23,520 nucleotides of DNA from CAZTGZ01 sp044339595 (lineage in GTDB: Bacteria; Bacteroidota; Bacteroidia; NS11-12g; UBA9320), in assembly GCA_044339595.1 (NCBI GenBank), contig JBIIVF010000022.1, positions 1-23,520 on the forward strand, in the 5' to 3' direction. Below the pieces are notes generated by a model. The model made no database searches and had not been told where the DNA came from. It worked only from the letters and a program-made list of their open reading frames with translations. The position numbers and the translations under genes were made by a program. Positions 1-6,995 of the stretch are shown piece after piece. Position 1 is the first letter of the stretch. Each line of letters begins with the position of its first letter.

Positions 1-313
1 GACCCGATAATTTCATTAACATCATCACTGCATCCTCGGCATCTGCAGGTTTGTTAATCACTTTATGATCTAAACAAACCGTCGTATCACAGGTAATGAT
101 CAAATCTCCGTGTTGTGGCTCCTGATGCGCCTTTGCTTTTTTTAGCGATAAATAAGGGGCAACTTCTTCAGCCGGCATATGATCTGGAAAAGACTCATCG
201 GTATCCGTTGAAATGGTATCAAATTGCACCCCTAATTCTGACAATAAAAATCTTCTTCTGGGAGATTGCGATGCGAGTATTATTCTCGAGAATTTATTTT
301 CGAATGGATTCAT
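1..313 (-). CDS. maf: Maf family nucleoside triphosphate pyrophosphatase, 3' end outside window
   Basis: I translated the reverse strand from the ATG at 311-313. It gives 104 codons and runs off the left edge, so only the N-terminal half is present. Visible Maf motifs are LASQSPRRRFLLSELG near residues 13-28 (the family's ASxSPRRxxLL substrate loop), ITCDTTV around residues 77-83 (family [AI]ADTxV, with Cys for Ala before the Asp), and KPADAEDAVMMLMKLSG near the cut. Maf proteins hydrolyse non-canonical or modified NTPs to NMPs (house-cleaning) in the cytosol; which nucleotide is preferred cannot be seen here. The start lies two bases after the stop of the UbiA gene, so it is probably the last visible gene of the ruvX-def-ubiA-maf operon. 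The family call is secure; function beyond the family is inference. Confidence 0.9.
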   Translation of the reverse strand, partial: MNPFENKFSRIILASQSPRRRFLLSELGVQFDTISTDTDESFPDHMPAEEVAPYLSLKKAKAHQEPQHGDLIITCDTTVCLDHKVINKPADAEDAVMMLMKLSG

Positions 314-315
314 GA

Positions 316-1158
316 CTAAAAAAACAATAAAGAGAGAACACCGGTAACCATGGTATATTTTGAAATCCGACTCATATCTGAATAATTCAATTCAGCACGA
401 TAGCTCATCCCAATCAAATAAATCATAGGCAATGCTATGCATAGGACACCATATGTGATAACTGTTATATGAACGTTTAAAGAAAGGAAAGATTTAAAAA
501 TTGGCCATGCTGAGACCAATAGGGCAAGCACGAAAACAATCAACAATCTAAAAAACATCAGACTACCTTTTGTACTTGTACTGATGGTCATATTCTGCGA
601 TCCAACCAGCAGATCACCCTTTCTGTCTTCCAAATCTTTAACCAGTTCACGCGCCCAGGTCAGGAACATGGCGAACATGGCATAGTACAAAAGTAGCTTC
701 GGTTCAATATCCTCCTGTATAATGCGAACCAACAATATGCTGAAGGCCACAAGAAAAGATATCGTAAGGTTGCCTAGCACGGGTAGATCTTTCCAGGAGT
801 AATTATAAAGAAACATGATTGCGGCTATAAACAGCATCATCCAGGCCAGCCATGAGTTCAATTGAAATCCAAGATAAATGGCCGATAAATTGAGAAACAC
901 ATAGGTGGGCCAAATCAGTTTATGTTCCACCCAAAACGCAGCATAGTTTTGTCCCGGTTTATTCACTACATCCCTTTCGCGATCGAAATAATCATTGAGG
1001 AGATTTCCTGCCGCCGCAATAGACAATGTGGCAGCACTTAGTATAAAGATGAGTAAAACACTTTGGCTACCTGCCCCGAGAAAGTAATAGATCAACCATT
1101 GAGTTGCCGCCAAAATCAGCAGATTCAAGGGTCTGAAAACGAGCAGCGCCTTGAACAT
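316..1158 (-). CDS. UbiA family prenyltransferase (geranylgeranylglycerol-phosphate geranylgeranyltransferase-like)
   Basis: 280 aa and almost entirely hydrophobic, with about seven to nine membrane helices. It carries both Asp-rich motifs of the UbiA superfamily: NDYFD at residues 55-59, continuing to RERDVVNKP, and DLEDRKGD at 175-182. These bind Mg2+ and the prenyl diphosphate, so the protein is an intramembrane prenyltransferase. The short N-terminus and the LNDYFDxxxDxxNKP form match the Bacteroidota proteins usually annotated as digeranylgeranylglyceryl-phosphate synthase-like. Menaquinone (MenA) or heme (CtaB) prenyltransferase is possible but fits the motifs less well. The start is one base after the def stop, so translation is probably coupled. 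The acceptor substrate cannot be read from sequence. Confidence 0.85.
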   Translation of the reverse strand: MFKALLVFRPLNLLILAATQWLIYYFLGAGSQSVLLIFILSAATLSIAAAGNLLNDYFDRERDVVNKPGQNYAAFWVEHKLIWPTYVFLNLSAIYLGFQLNSWLAWMMLFIAAIMFLYNYSWKDLPVLGNLTISFLVAFSILLVRIIQEDIEPKLLLYYAMFAMFLTWARELVKDLEDRKGDLLVGSQNMTISTSTKGSLMFFRLLIVFVLALLVSAWPIFKSFLSLNVHITVITYGVLCIALPMIYLIGMSYRAELNYSDMSRISKYTMVTGVLSLLFF

Positions 1159-1159
1159 A

Positions 1160-1711
1160 TCAGATGTTAGGGAACTTCATTTTGTAATCTACATCCACTT
1201 TACCCTTAGAGATGTTATTCAGTTTGGTCTTTATTAACTGCCTTTTAAAACCACCAATATGGTCGATAAATAGAATCCCATCAATGTGATCGTATTCATG
1301 CTGAATCACTCTGGCAGACATATCGTCGAAGGTTTCGGTATGTTCCACAAAATGCTCATCCAAATATGTAAGGGTTATTTTTTCGTGCCTGGATACATCT
1401 TCCCTGATATTGGGAATGCTGAGACATCCTTCTTCATAAGGCCACTCTTCATCGAATTCTCTAAGTTTTCTCGCATTGATAAATACCTTGCAAATTCCTT
1501 CGGTGGGTTCGTCATACATTTGGGTAGAATCTACGATAAAAAGACGGATGTCTCTGCCGATTTGCGGGGCTGCTAACCCTACGCCCCTCGATTCACGCAT
1601 GGTTTCAAACATATTGTGAATGAGTTCTTCTAACCCGGGATATTCTTTGTTAATGTCGGAACACTTTTTCCTTAGAACCGGATCTCCGTATGCTCTGATG
1701 GGTAGTATCAT
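1160..1711 (-). CDS. def: Peptide deformylase
   Basis: 183 aa, normal length for a type I deformylase. All three signature motifs are present: GVGLAAPQ (43-50), EGCLS (94-98, Cys96 a metal ligand) and QHEYDH (137-142, with His138 and His142 as metal ligands and Glu139 catalytic). The enzyme removes the N-formyl group from nascent proteins in the cytosol. Its start overlaps the ruvX stop by four bases (ATGA) and its stop is one base before ubiA, which is strong evidence for one transcript. The formyl-adding partner Fmt is encoded about 11.4 kb away on the other strand in this window, so the def-fmt pair is split in this genome. Confidence 0.97.
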   Translation of the reverse strand: MILPIRAYGDPVLRKKCSDINKEYPGLEELIHNMFETMRESRGVGLAAPQIGRDIRLFIVDSTQMYDEPTEGICKVFINARKLREFDEEWPYEEGCLSIPNIREDVSRHEKITLTYLDEHFVEHTETFDDMSARVIQHEYDHIDGILFIDHIGGFKRQLIKTKLNNISKGKVDVDYKMKFPNI

Positions 1712-2121
1712 ATAGTATGTTGCAGATATTCTTGTAAAATTATTGTAGCGCTGGTTGAATCTAGTAAAGATTTATCTCTTCTCTTCTTTTTGCTTAATCC
1801 TGAAGCGATCAGGGTTTTCATGGCTTGTTTACTGGTAAACATTTCGTTGATTCTTTGCACTTCGATGTCTGGGAAATTTTCTTGAAACCGCGCAATGAAA
1901 GGCTGAATTTCTACTTCAATAGAAGAAGCGCTTCCGTCGTAACGGAAAGGCTCACCAATCACCAGGCAATTCACCGATTCTTTTGAGAAATATTCTTTCA
2001 GGAAAGAATCCAACTCAGAAGTTGGAACCGTTTTTAGGGCCGTTGCAATGATTCTCAACGGATCGGTTACGGCAATTCCGCATCTTTTTGAACCATAATC
2101 TATTGCCATTACGCGAGCCAT
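1708..2121 (-). CDS. ruvX: Putative pre-16S rRNA nuclease (YqgF/RuvX, RNase H-like fold)
   Basis: 137 aa from the ATG at 2119-2121. The open frame extends upstream to 2187, but the family begins just before the DYG motif, here MARVMAIDYG, and a promoter -7 box at 2127-2134 lies inside the longer version, so I chose the shorter start. The protein has the RNase H-like fold signatures DYG (Asp8), VIGEP in the second beta/alpha unit, and the C-terminal Asp of LLDSTSATIILQEYL. YqgF proteins process the 5' end of 16S rRNA. The usual DERxTS motif reads NEMFTS, keeping the Glu but losing Asp and Arg. First gene of the operon with def. Confidence 0.9.
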   Translation of the reverse strand: MARVMAIDYGSKRCGIAVTDPLRIIATALKTVPTSELDSFLKEYFSKESVNCLVIGEPFRYDGSASSIEVEIQPFIARFQENFPDIEVQRINEMFTSKQAMKTLIASGLSKKKRRDKSLLDSTSATIILQEYLQHTI

Positions 2122-2126
2122 GGCTG

Positions 2127-2134
2127 CAAAGTTA
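2127..2134 (-). promoter_or_regulatory. Promoter -7 box for the ruvX operon
   Basis: The minus strand reads TAACTTTG, a full match to the Bacteroidota -7 element TAnnTTTG. Its last base is six bases from the ruvX ATG, so transcription would begin at or within a few bases of the start codon, giving a leaderless or nearly leaderless mRNA. There is no good TTG at -33 (only GTG at 17 bp spacing), so the call rests on the -7 box and position. Confidence 0.5.
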
Positions 2135-2190
2135 GTCAATTCTTGCGGCTTCACCACATAGGTATCCGTGCAATTCTGCGATAACATTCG

Positions 2191-2223
2191 TTGATTAAAA
2201 CCGAGGATTTAAGCGTTTATTTG
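2191..2223 (+). promoter_or_regulatory. Promoter for the LuxC-like reductase
   Basis: TTG at 2191-2193, 22 bp spacer, then TTTATTTG at 2216-2223 (7 of 8 to TAnnTTTG counting only the fixed A as a mismatch). The start codon at 2232 is nine bases from the end of the box, predicting a leader of only a few bases. The region is shared with the divergent ruvX promoter. Confidence 0.45.
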
Positions 2224-2231
2224 CATTATAA

Positions 2232-3233
2232 ATGAATAAAAAGGACGCAATTTGGGCTTTAGCACGACTTGGTGAATCGATGCGAAATGAATCAGAATGG
2301 TCAGATAGTATCGAAAAAGCCCATCAAAAGAATCAGTGGTTTGTGCCTGATTTTGTGAAACACGTGTTGCAAGCGTGGAGTAAAATTTTATCGGCCGAAA
2401 ATCTATCAAAATTTGCCTCTGCATATCCTCAATCACCTGCACCGAGAAAAGTTGGGATCGTTATGGCAGGTAATATCCCACTCGTTGGCTTGCATGATTT
2501 AATGTGTGTTTTGCTATCGGGTCACACTGCGTTGGTTAAATGTTCCAAAGAGGATGAGATCCTCATTAAAAAGGCCATTTCTATTCTTTCTCCGGAAGGA
2601 AATGAGGATATTGTAATTGCAGATAGGCTTGAATCTCCGGAGGCTGTGATTGCAACCGGAAGCAACAATACATCACGATATTTTGAATATTACTTCCGGA
2701 ATATTCCTCACTTGATTCGTCACAACCGAACCTCTGTGGCAGTTCTAACGGAAAAAGACGACCCGACTATTTATCAAAAACTGGCCAAAGATGTTTTCAT
2801 GTATTTCGGATTGGGTTGCAGAAATGTGGGGAAGATTTACATCCCCAGAGATTTTTACCTTCCAAATTTGCTGGATGAATGGCAATCATGGGCACATTTA
2901 GCCGATCACAACAAATTTGCGAATAATTACATTTATCACCGGGCTTTGTTTCTCATGAATCGCCAGGAGCATCTCGACACAGGCTATGTGCTTCTGAAGG
3001 AGGATGAATCTATTTTCTCACCCCTTGGATGCTTGTATTATGAGCGGTATGACAACCTTGAGGCTGTCAAAGAAAAGCTCGAATCTCAAAATGATGAAAT
3101 TCAATGTGTCGTCTCTTCGATAGATTTTATTCACAATCGGGTGCCGGTCGGAGAAAGCCAAAGTCCTGGTTTAGATACCTTTGCCGACCAGATAGATACG
3201 ATGCAATTTTTGAGTGAAATGGTAGTAAAATGA
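2232..3233 (+). CDS. LuxC-like acyl-CoA reductase
   Basis: 333 aa, ALDH-superfamily protein of the LuxC/acyl-CoA reductase family. LuxC enzymes reduce fatty acyl-CoA or acyl-protein thioesters to aldehydes with NADPH through an acyl-Cys intermediate. Visible support: GNIPLVGLHDLMCVLLSGH (80-98, the Rossmann/cofactor region), ATGSNNTSRYFEYYF (141-155) and FGLGCRN (192-198), where Cys196 is the likely nucleophile. It is shorter than LuxC of luminous bacteria (about 480 aa), as is common for Bacteroidota homologues, which are not linked to luciferase. No luxD/luxE-like partner or luciferase is nearby, so the physiological substrate is unknown. The ATG at 2232 is chosen because a promoter sits just upstream. 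It is divergent from ruvX and followed by purC after 59 bp. Confidence 0.85.
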   Translation: MNKKDAIWALARLGESMRNESEWSDSIEKAHQKNQWFVPDFVKHVLQAWSKILSAENLSKFASAYPQSPAPRKVGIVMAGNIPLVGLHDLMCVLLSGHTALVKCSKEDEILIKKAISILSPEGNEDIVIADRLESPEAVIATGSNNTSRYFEYYFRNIPHLIRHNRTSVAVLTEKDDPTIYQKLAKDVFMYFGLGCRNVGKIYIPRDFYLPNLLDEWQSWAHLADHNKFANNYIYHRALFLMNRQEHLDTGYVLLKEDESIFSPLGCLYYERYDNLEAVKEKLESQNDEIQCVVSSIDFIHNRVPVGESQSPGLDTFADQIDTMQFLSEMVVK

Positions 3234-3238
3234 TTTAT

Positions 3239-3270
3239 TTTGGTCGATTCATGGCGGATTGATACCTTTG
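3239..3270 (+). promoter_or_regulatory. Promoter for purC
   Basis: TTTG at 3239-3242, a 20-bp spacer and TACCTTTG at 3263-3270, both elements matching the Bacteroidota consensus exactly. The predicted transcript starts near 3275, leaving a leader of about 18 bases before the purC ATG, with no Shine-Dalgarno sequence. This is the best promoter in the window. Confidence 0.75.
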
Positions 3271-3292
3271 GACGCTTATTCATGGCATAATT

Positions 3293-4252
3293 ATGACAAA
3301 TATAAACTCACTTGTTTCCACGAATTTGTTCTTCAAGAAGCAGAAAAACTTCACAAGAGGAAAAGTCAGAGATGTATATAACATTGCTGATGAGTTACTT
3401 GTATTGGTTGCTTCGGATCGAATTTCAGCATTTGATCAGGTATTGCCGCGGCCAATTCCTTACAAGGGTCAAGTTTTGAATCAAATTGCTTCCCGTTTTC
3501 TGGATGAAACGGCGCATTTGGTTCCTAATTGGAAAATTTCAGAACCTGATCCACATGTAACCATAGGTCATAAGTGTAATCCCTTTCCGGTTGAGATTGT
3601 AGTGAGAGGCTTTCTTGCAGGACATGCATGGCGTGTTTATCAATCAGGTTTAAGAGAGATTTGTGGCGTCCGTTTACCGGAAGGATTGAGAGAAAATGAC
3701 CGTTTGCCTTCACCTATCCTTACTCCTACCACCAAAAGCAAAGATGGACATGATGAGGACATCAGTTTAGATGAAATAAAAAATCAGAAACTACTCAAGA
3801 AAAAACAGATTGATCAGATTGAAGCTTATGCTTTGAGTTTGTTCGATTATGGACAGAAAAGAGCTGAAAGTAGAAATCTTATTTTGGTAGATACAAAATA
3901 TGAATTTGGAGAGCTGAATGATCAAATCCTGCTTATTGATGAGATTCATACCCCTGATTCATCCAGATACTTTTATAAAGACACGTATGAACAAATACAA
4001 TCTAAGGATCAACAGCAAAGGCAATTGAGTAAAGAGTTTGTGAGAAAATGGCTCATTGAAAATGGATTTCAAGGCAGAGACGGTGAATTGGTGCCGTATA
4101 TGTCAGACGAATACATTGAAAGCGTTTCACTCAGGTATATTGAATTGTATGAACAAATAACCGGAGAAGGCTTCCAAAGAAGAGATTACACGCATATAAG
4201 CGAAGTGATTGAAAACCGTGTTAATGAATTTATTTCTGCACATTTATCTTAA
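3293..4252 (+). CDS. purC: Phosphoribosylaminoimidazole-succinocarboxamide (SAICAR) synthase
   Basis: 319 aa, the longer PurC form (about 300 aa) rather than the 240-aa E. coli type. It joins CAIR and aspartate using ATP in de novo purine synthesis. Motifs: GKVRDVY (23-29, nucleotide loop), ASDRISAFD (40-48), VVRGFLAGHAWRVYQ (103-117), VDTKYEFG (about 199-206) and LLIDEIHTPDSSRY, the family's conserved C-terminal region. An ATG at 3282 runs straight into a stop, so the ATG at 3293 is the start. It has its own consensus promoter and is not near other pur genes, so it seems transcribed alone or with the gene after it. Confidence 0.97.
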   Translation: MTNINSLVSTNLFFKKQKNFTRGKVRDVYNIADELLVLVASDRISAFDQVLPRPIPYKGQVLNQIASRFLDETAHLVPNWKISEPDPHVTIGHKCNPFPVEIVVRGFLAGHAWRVYQSGLREICGVRLPEGLRENDRLPSPILTPTTKSKDGHDEDISLDEIKNQKLLKKKQIDQIEAYALSLFDYGQKRAESRNLILVDTKYEFGELNDQILLIDEIHTPDSSRYFYKDTYEQIQSKDQQQRQLSKEFVRKWLIENGFQGRDGELVPYMSDEYIESVSLRYIELYEQITGEGFQRRDYTHISEVIENRVNEFISAHLS

Positions 4253-4318
4253 TTTGACACTTCATTTTTTAAATTGCGAATTATAATTAAAACCAATCTT
4301 ATCACACTTATTTATTGT

Positions 4319-5983
4319 ATGAAAAAAACACTTATACTTTTAAGCATGAGCTTGCTAGCTATTACAGTTCAAGCACAGACAGTATCCACATTTGCCGGTA
4401 AAACCAACGAAGCAGATCCATGGACAAATTTTAACAACGTTGCTTCTACTGCGGCAGATGCATATTTCTACGAACCTCAGGGCATCTGCTGGGATAAAAA
4501 TGGCAATATGTATGTATCAGATCGCAATAAAATCCGAATTTTTTATAACAATAAATTTGAAAACAGAGCCGGAAAATTAGGGGATGGACAGTTCTCACAC
4601 GGATTCAGAGACGGAACCGGAATTGCAGGTGAAATGTACAGCCCATCAGCCATCGTTTCTGATGCAAGCGGAAATATCATCATCGTTGACAATGAGAATC
4701 ATGCGATCCGCAAATTGACTCCTTTTGCCAATATTGGAAACGGACAGTCTTTAACGACTATTGCGGGTGCTCCTGCGCCTACCGGTTTAGGGGGTGTTGG
4801 TGTTCCTGATTTTAAAGATGCCACAGGAACCGCATCCAGATTTAATTCTCCAAAAGGAATTGTAATGGATGCCAGCGGGAATTATTATATTACTGATTAC
4901 AACAATTTCCGAATTAGAAAAATGACCTCTGCCAATGTTGTGACCACCCTTGCCGGAAATGGCACAGAAGGCGCCGCTGATGGCAACTTGGGTACTAATT
5001 CTACCTTTGGTGGTCCTTGGGGCATTGCTATGTTGGATGCTAATAACCTGGTTATTACCGATCAATTCAATGCGTGTATTAGAAAAGTGAATATCCTTTC
5101 TGGAAAAACAACCACTATTTGTGGCAAAGCGAATGAGCCTATGCATAAAGATGGCTCGCTGACCGATGCCCGTTTCCGTGACCCAAGAGGCATTGCCGTA
5201 GTGGATGGATTGATCTATGTTGCGGATGGAACTTGTATCCGCATTATCGACTTGACCAAAAATACGGTATCAACTTTCGCCGGTAGTGGATCTTCTGCCG
5301 GAAATGTAAATGGAAGCGGTACTTCTGCGCGTTTTGGTCAATTGAGTGGCTTAACTTCTGATGGAAAAAATAAGTTGTATGTGACTGACATTTATTACAA
5401 TCTCGTTAAGCAAGTTTCAATCGACAATCTTGCTCCTGCCGCTAATTTTACGGCAACCAAGGTATCACTCTTGGTAAATGAAGAAACTACACTTACCGAT
5501 GCTTCAACTGGAAAAGCGGCTACATCCAGAAAATGGACTGTAACCAATGCATCGAATACAACCACCAATGTAACATTGGTTAATGGTGATTTTAATGCTT
5601 CTGCCAGTGTAACTGTAAAATTCACAGCTACGGGATTTTATAATGCGAAATTGGAAGTGACCAATGAATTTGGAACTGACTCAAAAACTACCAATTCATT
5701 TTTCAATGTAAGTACGACCGGCTCTATTTCTGCCATTCACCCAGTGAACGGATTATTGGTTTATCCAAATCCATCTAAAAATGAAGTTTTTGTGAATGGT
5801 GCCGCTTTCGACCTTCAACAAGCTGAAATTTACGTGCAGGATATTTCAGGAAAGAATTTAATGCATTCTAAAGGCCTAAATGGACTTACTAGATTGGATA
5901 TCAGTAGTTTAAATGCCGGCATATACACCCTTCGTCTTGTTCAGGACGGTAAAATGTATTATCAAAAGATTCAGGTTCATTAA
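4319..5983 (+). CDS. Secreted NHL-repeat beta-propeller protein with PKD-like domain and T9SS sorting domain
   Basis: 554 aa from the ATG at 4319 (a TTG at 4274 would put 15 polar residues ahead of the signal peptide and is rejected). It starts with a signal peptide, MKKTLILLSMSLLAITVQAQ. Residues of about 45-365 hold six NHL-type blades, each with a pattern like P-x-G-I-x-x-D-x-x-G-N-x-Y-[IV]-[ST]-D and a following IRK, which predicts a closed six-bladed propeller. A PKD/Ig-like domain follows (about 371-475). The last 75 or so residues are a type A T9SS sorting domain beginning VYPNPSKNE and ending with LNAGIYTLRLVQDG. It should be exported by Sec, then moved across the outer membrane by T9SS and either attached or released. 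NHL propellers usually bind proteins or sugars; the ligand here is unknown. Confidence 0.88.
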   Translation: MKKTLILLSMSLLAITVQAQTVSTFAGKTNEADPWTNFNNVASTAADAYFYEPQGICWDKNGNMYVSDRNKIRIFYNNKFENRAGKLGDGQFSHGFRDGTGIAGEMYSPSAIVSDASGNIIIVDNENHAIRKLTPFANIGNGQSLTTIAGAPAPTGLGGVGVPDFKDATGTASRFNSPKGIVMDASGNYYITDYNNFRIRKMTSANVVTTLAGNGTEGAADGNLGTNSTFGGPWGIAMLDANNLVITDQFNACIRKVNILSGKTTTICGKANEPMHKDGSLTDARFRDPRGIAVVDGLIYVADGTCIRIIDLTKNTVSTFAGSGSSAGNVNGSGTSARFGQLSGLTSDGKNKLYVTDIYYNLVKQVSIDNLAPAANFTATKVSLLVNEETTLTDASTGKAATSRKWTVTNASNTTTNVTLVNGDFNASASVTVKFTATGFYNAKLEVTNEFGTDSKTTNSFFNVSTTGSISAIHPVNGLLVYPNPSKNEVFVNGAAFDLQQAEIYVQDISGKNLMHSKGLNGLTRLDISSLNAGIYTLRLVQDGKMYYQKIQVH

Positions 5984-6001
5984 AACGAATAAAATTCACA
6001 T

Positions 6002-6040
6002 AAAAGCCGTTTGTCAGATAATAGACAAGCGGCTTTTTTT
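6002..6040. terminator. Bidirectional intrinsic terminator
   Basis: A 14-bp stem, 6002-6015 pairing with 6024-6037 with one G-U wobble, and an 8-base loop. It is followed by a T run on the plus strand and flanked by an A run on the left, so it can work in both directions. It sits between the convergent NHL gene and HMG-CoA lyase gene, only three bases from the latter's stop. Confidence 0.9.
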
Positions 6041-6043
6041 ATT

Positions 6044-6889
6044 TTAGAATATTTCGCCGGCCATGAGCATCGACTTGCTCAATTCTTCCCGGTCGATATA
6101 AAGTATTTCGCGAGTTGAAAAGAACTCGATCATTTTTTCAGTTGGCATATTGCCCACCAATTCATCCTTCGCCATTGGGCAGCCTCCAAATCCTTTCAAG
6201 GCTCCATCAAATTTGCGACAACCCATTTCGTAAGCCGCGTTAATTTTCTCTTCCCATGATTCGGGTCGTGTATGAAAATGGGCCCCAAATTCAGCTTTTG
6301 AAAAGTCTTCGGCTAAATCTCGAAAAACACCATTGATTTTCTCAGGTGTAGCCACCCCTACTGTATCAGACATAGAGAATATTCGCACTCCATAAGAATA
6401 AAGACGGTCAACCCAATGAGAAACGATCGCAGGATCCCAGAAATCGTTATAGGGATTTCCAAATGCCATAGAGATATATACCACCAGTTCTTTATTGTGC
6501 TTGTGGCAGAGGTCGAGCAAATATTTCACTTGTTCGAAAGAGTCATCAATGGTAGAATTGGCATTTCGCTGCTGAAATGTTTCGGAAATCGAGAAAGGGA
6601 ATCCGAGATATTTAATTTGCGGGAAAGGCATCGCCATTTCGGCACCTTTTATATTGGCCACGATCACGAGTAATTCTGTGCGAGATCCCTCTAAATTTAG
6701 ATTATTCAGCACTTCAGCGGTATCTTTCATCTGTGGTATTACCTTAGGAGAGACGAAACTTCCGCAATCGAGCACATCAAATCCAACCTTCAGCAATCTG
6801 TTCAGATAGGCTATTTTTCGGGGAGTTTCCACAAATCTAAGCATCCCTTGCATGGCGTCTCGCGGACATTCAATTAATTTCACGGTCAT
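6044..6889 (-). CDS. Hydroxymethylglutaryl-CoA lyase
   Basis: 281 aa TIM-barrel HMGL-like protein. HMG-CoA lyase cleaves HMG-CoA to acetyl-CoA and acetoacetate, the last step of leucine breakdown. Key residues are in place: Arg10 and Asp11 in ECPRDAMQG (7-15, family GPRDG), the metal-binding His204 and His206 in GAHFHTR, and the catalytic Cys237 in GFGGCPMAKDELVGN, with Asn247 following. The Cys-to-Asn spacing is one residue longer than in the human enzyme, and GPRDG reads CPRDA; I recall the same form in other Bacteroidota homologues, so it looks like a subfamily trait. A TACTTTTG -7 box lies upstream at 6918-6925. Related DRE-TIM lyases (citramalate or isopropylmalate synthases) are less likely because of the C-terminal GGCP loop. 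Confidence 0.9.
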   Translation of the reverse strand: MTVKLIECPRDAMQGMLRFVETPRKIAYLNRLLKVGFDVLDCGSFVSPKVIPQMKDTAEVLNNLNLEGSRTELLVIVANIKGAEMAMPFPQIKYLGFPFSISETFQQRNANSTIDDSFEQVKYLLDLCHKHNKELVVYISMAFGNPYNDFWDPAIVSHWVDRLYSYGVRIFSMSDTVGVATPEKINGVFRDLAEDFSKAEFGAHFHTRPESWEEKINAAYEMGCRKFDGALKGFGGCPMAKDELVGNMPTEKMIEFFSTREILYIDREELSKSMLMAGEIF

Positions 6890-6917
6890 ATTAACGGGAC
6901 TTTATTGCTTTTAAGGC

Positions 6918-6925
6918 CAAAAGTA
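6918..6925 (-). promoter_or_regulatory. Promoter -7 box for HMG-CoA lyase
   Basis: The minus strand reads TACTTTTG, a full match to TAnnTTTG, placed to give a leader of about 20-25 bases before the start at 6889. No TTG was found at the expected -33 distance, so this is a half-supported promoter. Confidence 0.45.
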
Positions 6926-6995
6926 TCATTTTTGCAAATCTATTTAAGGCGGGGTTAGAAACCAATCTAAAAAGAGAGAATTGGATTAGAATAAA

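Noticed and set aside
115..315. 66-aa plus-strand open frame
   Set aside because: Antisense to the partial maf gene.
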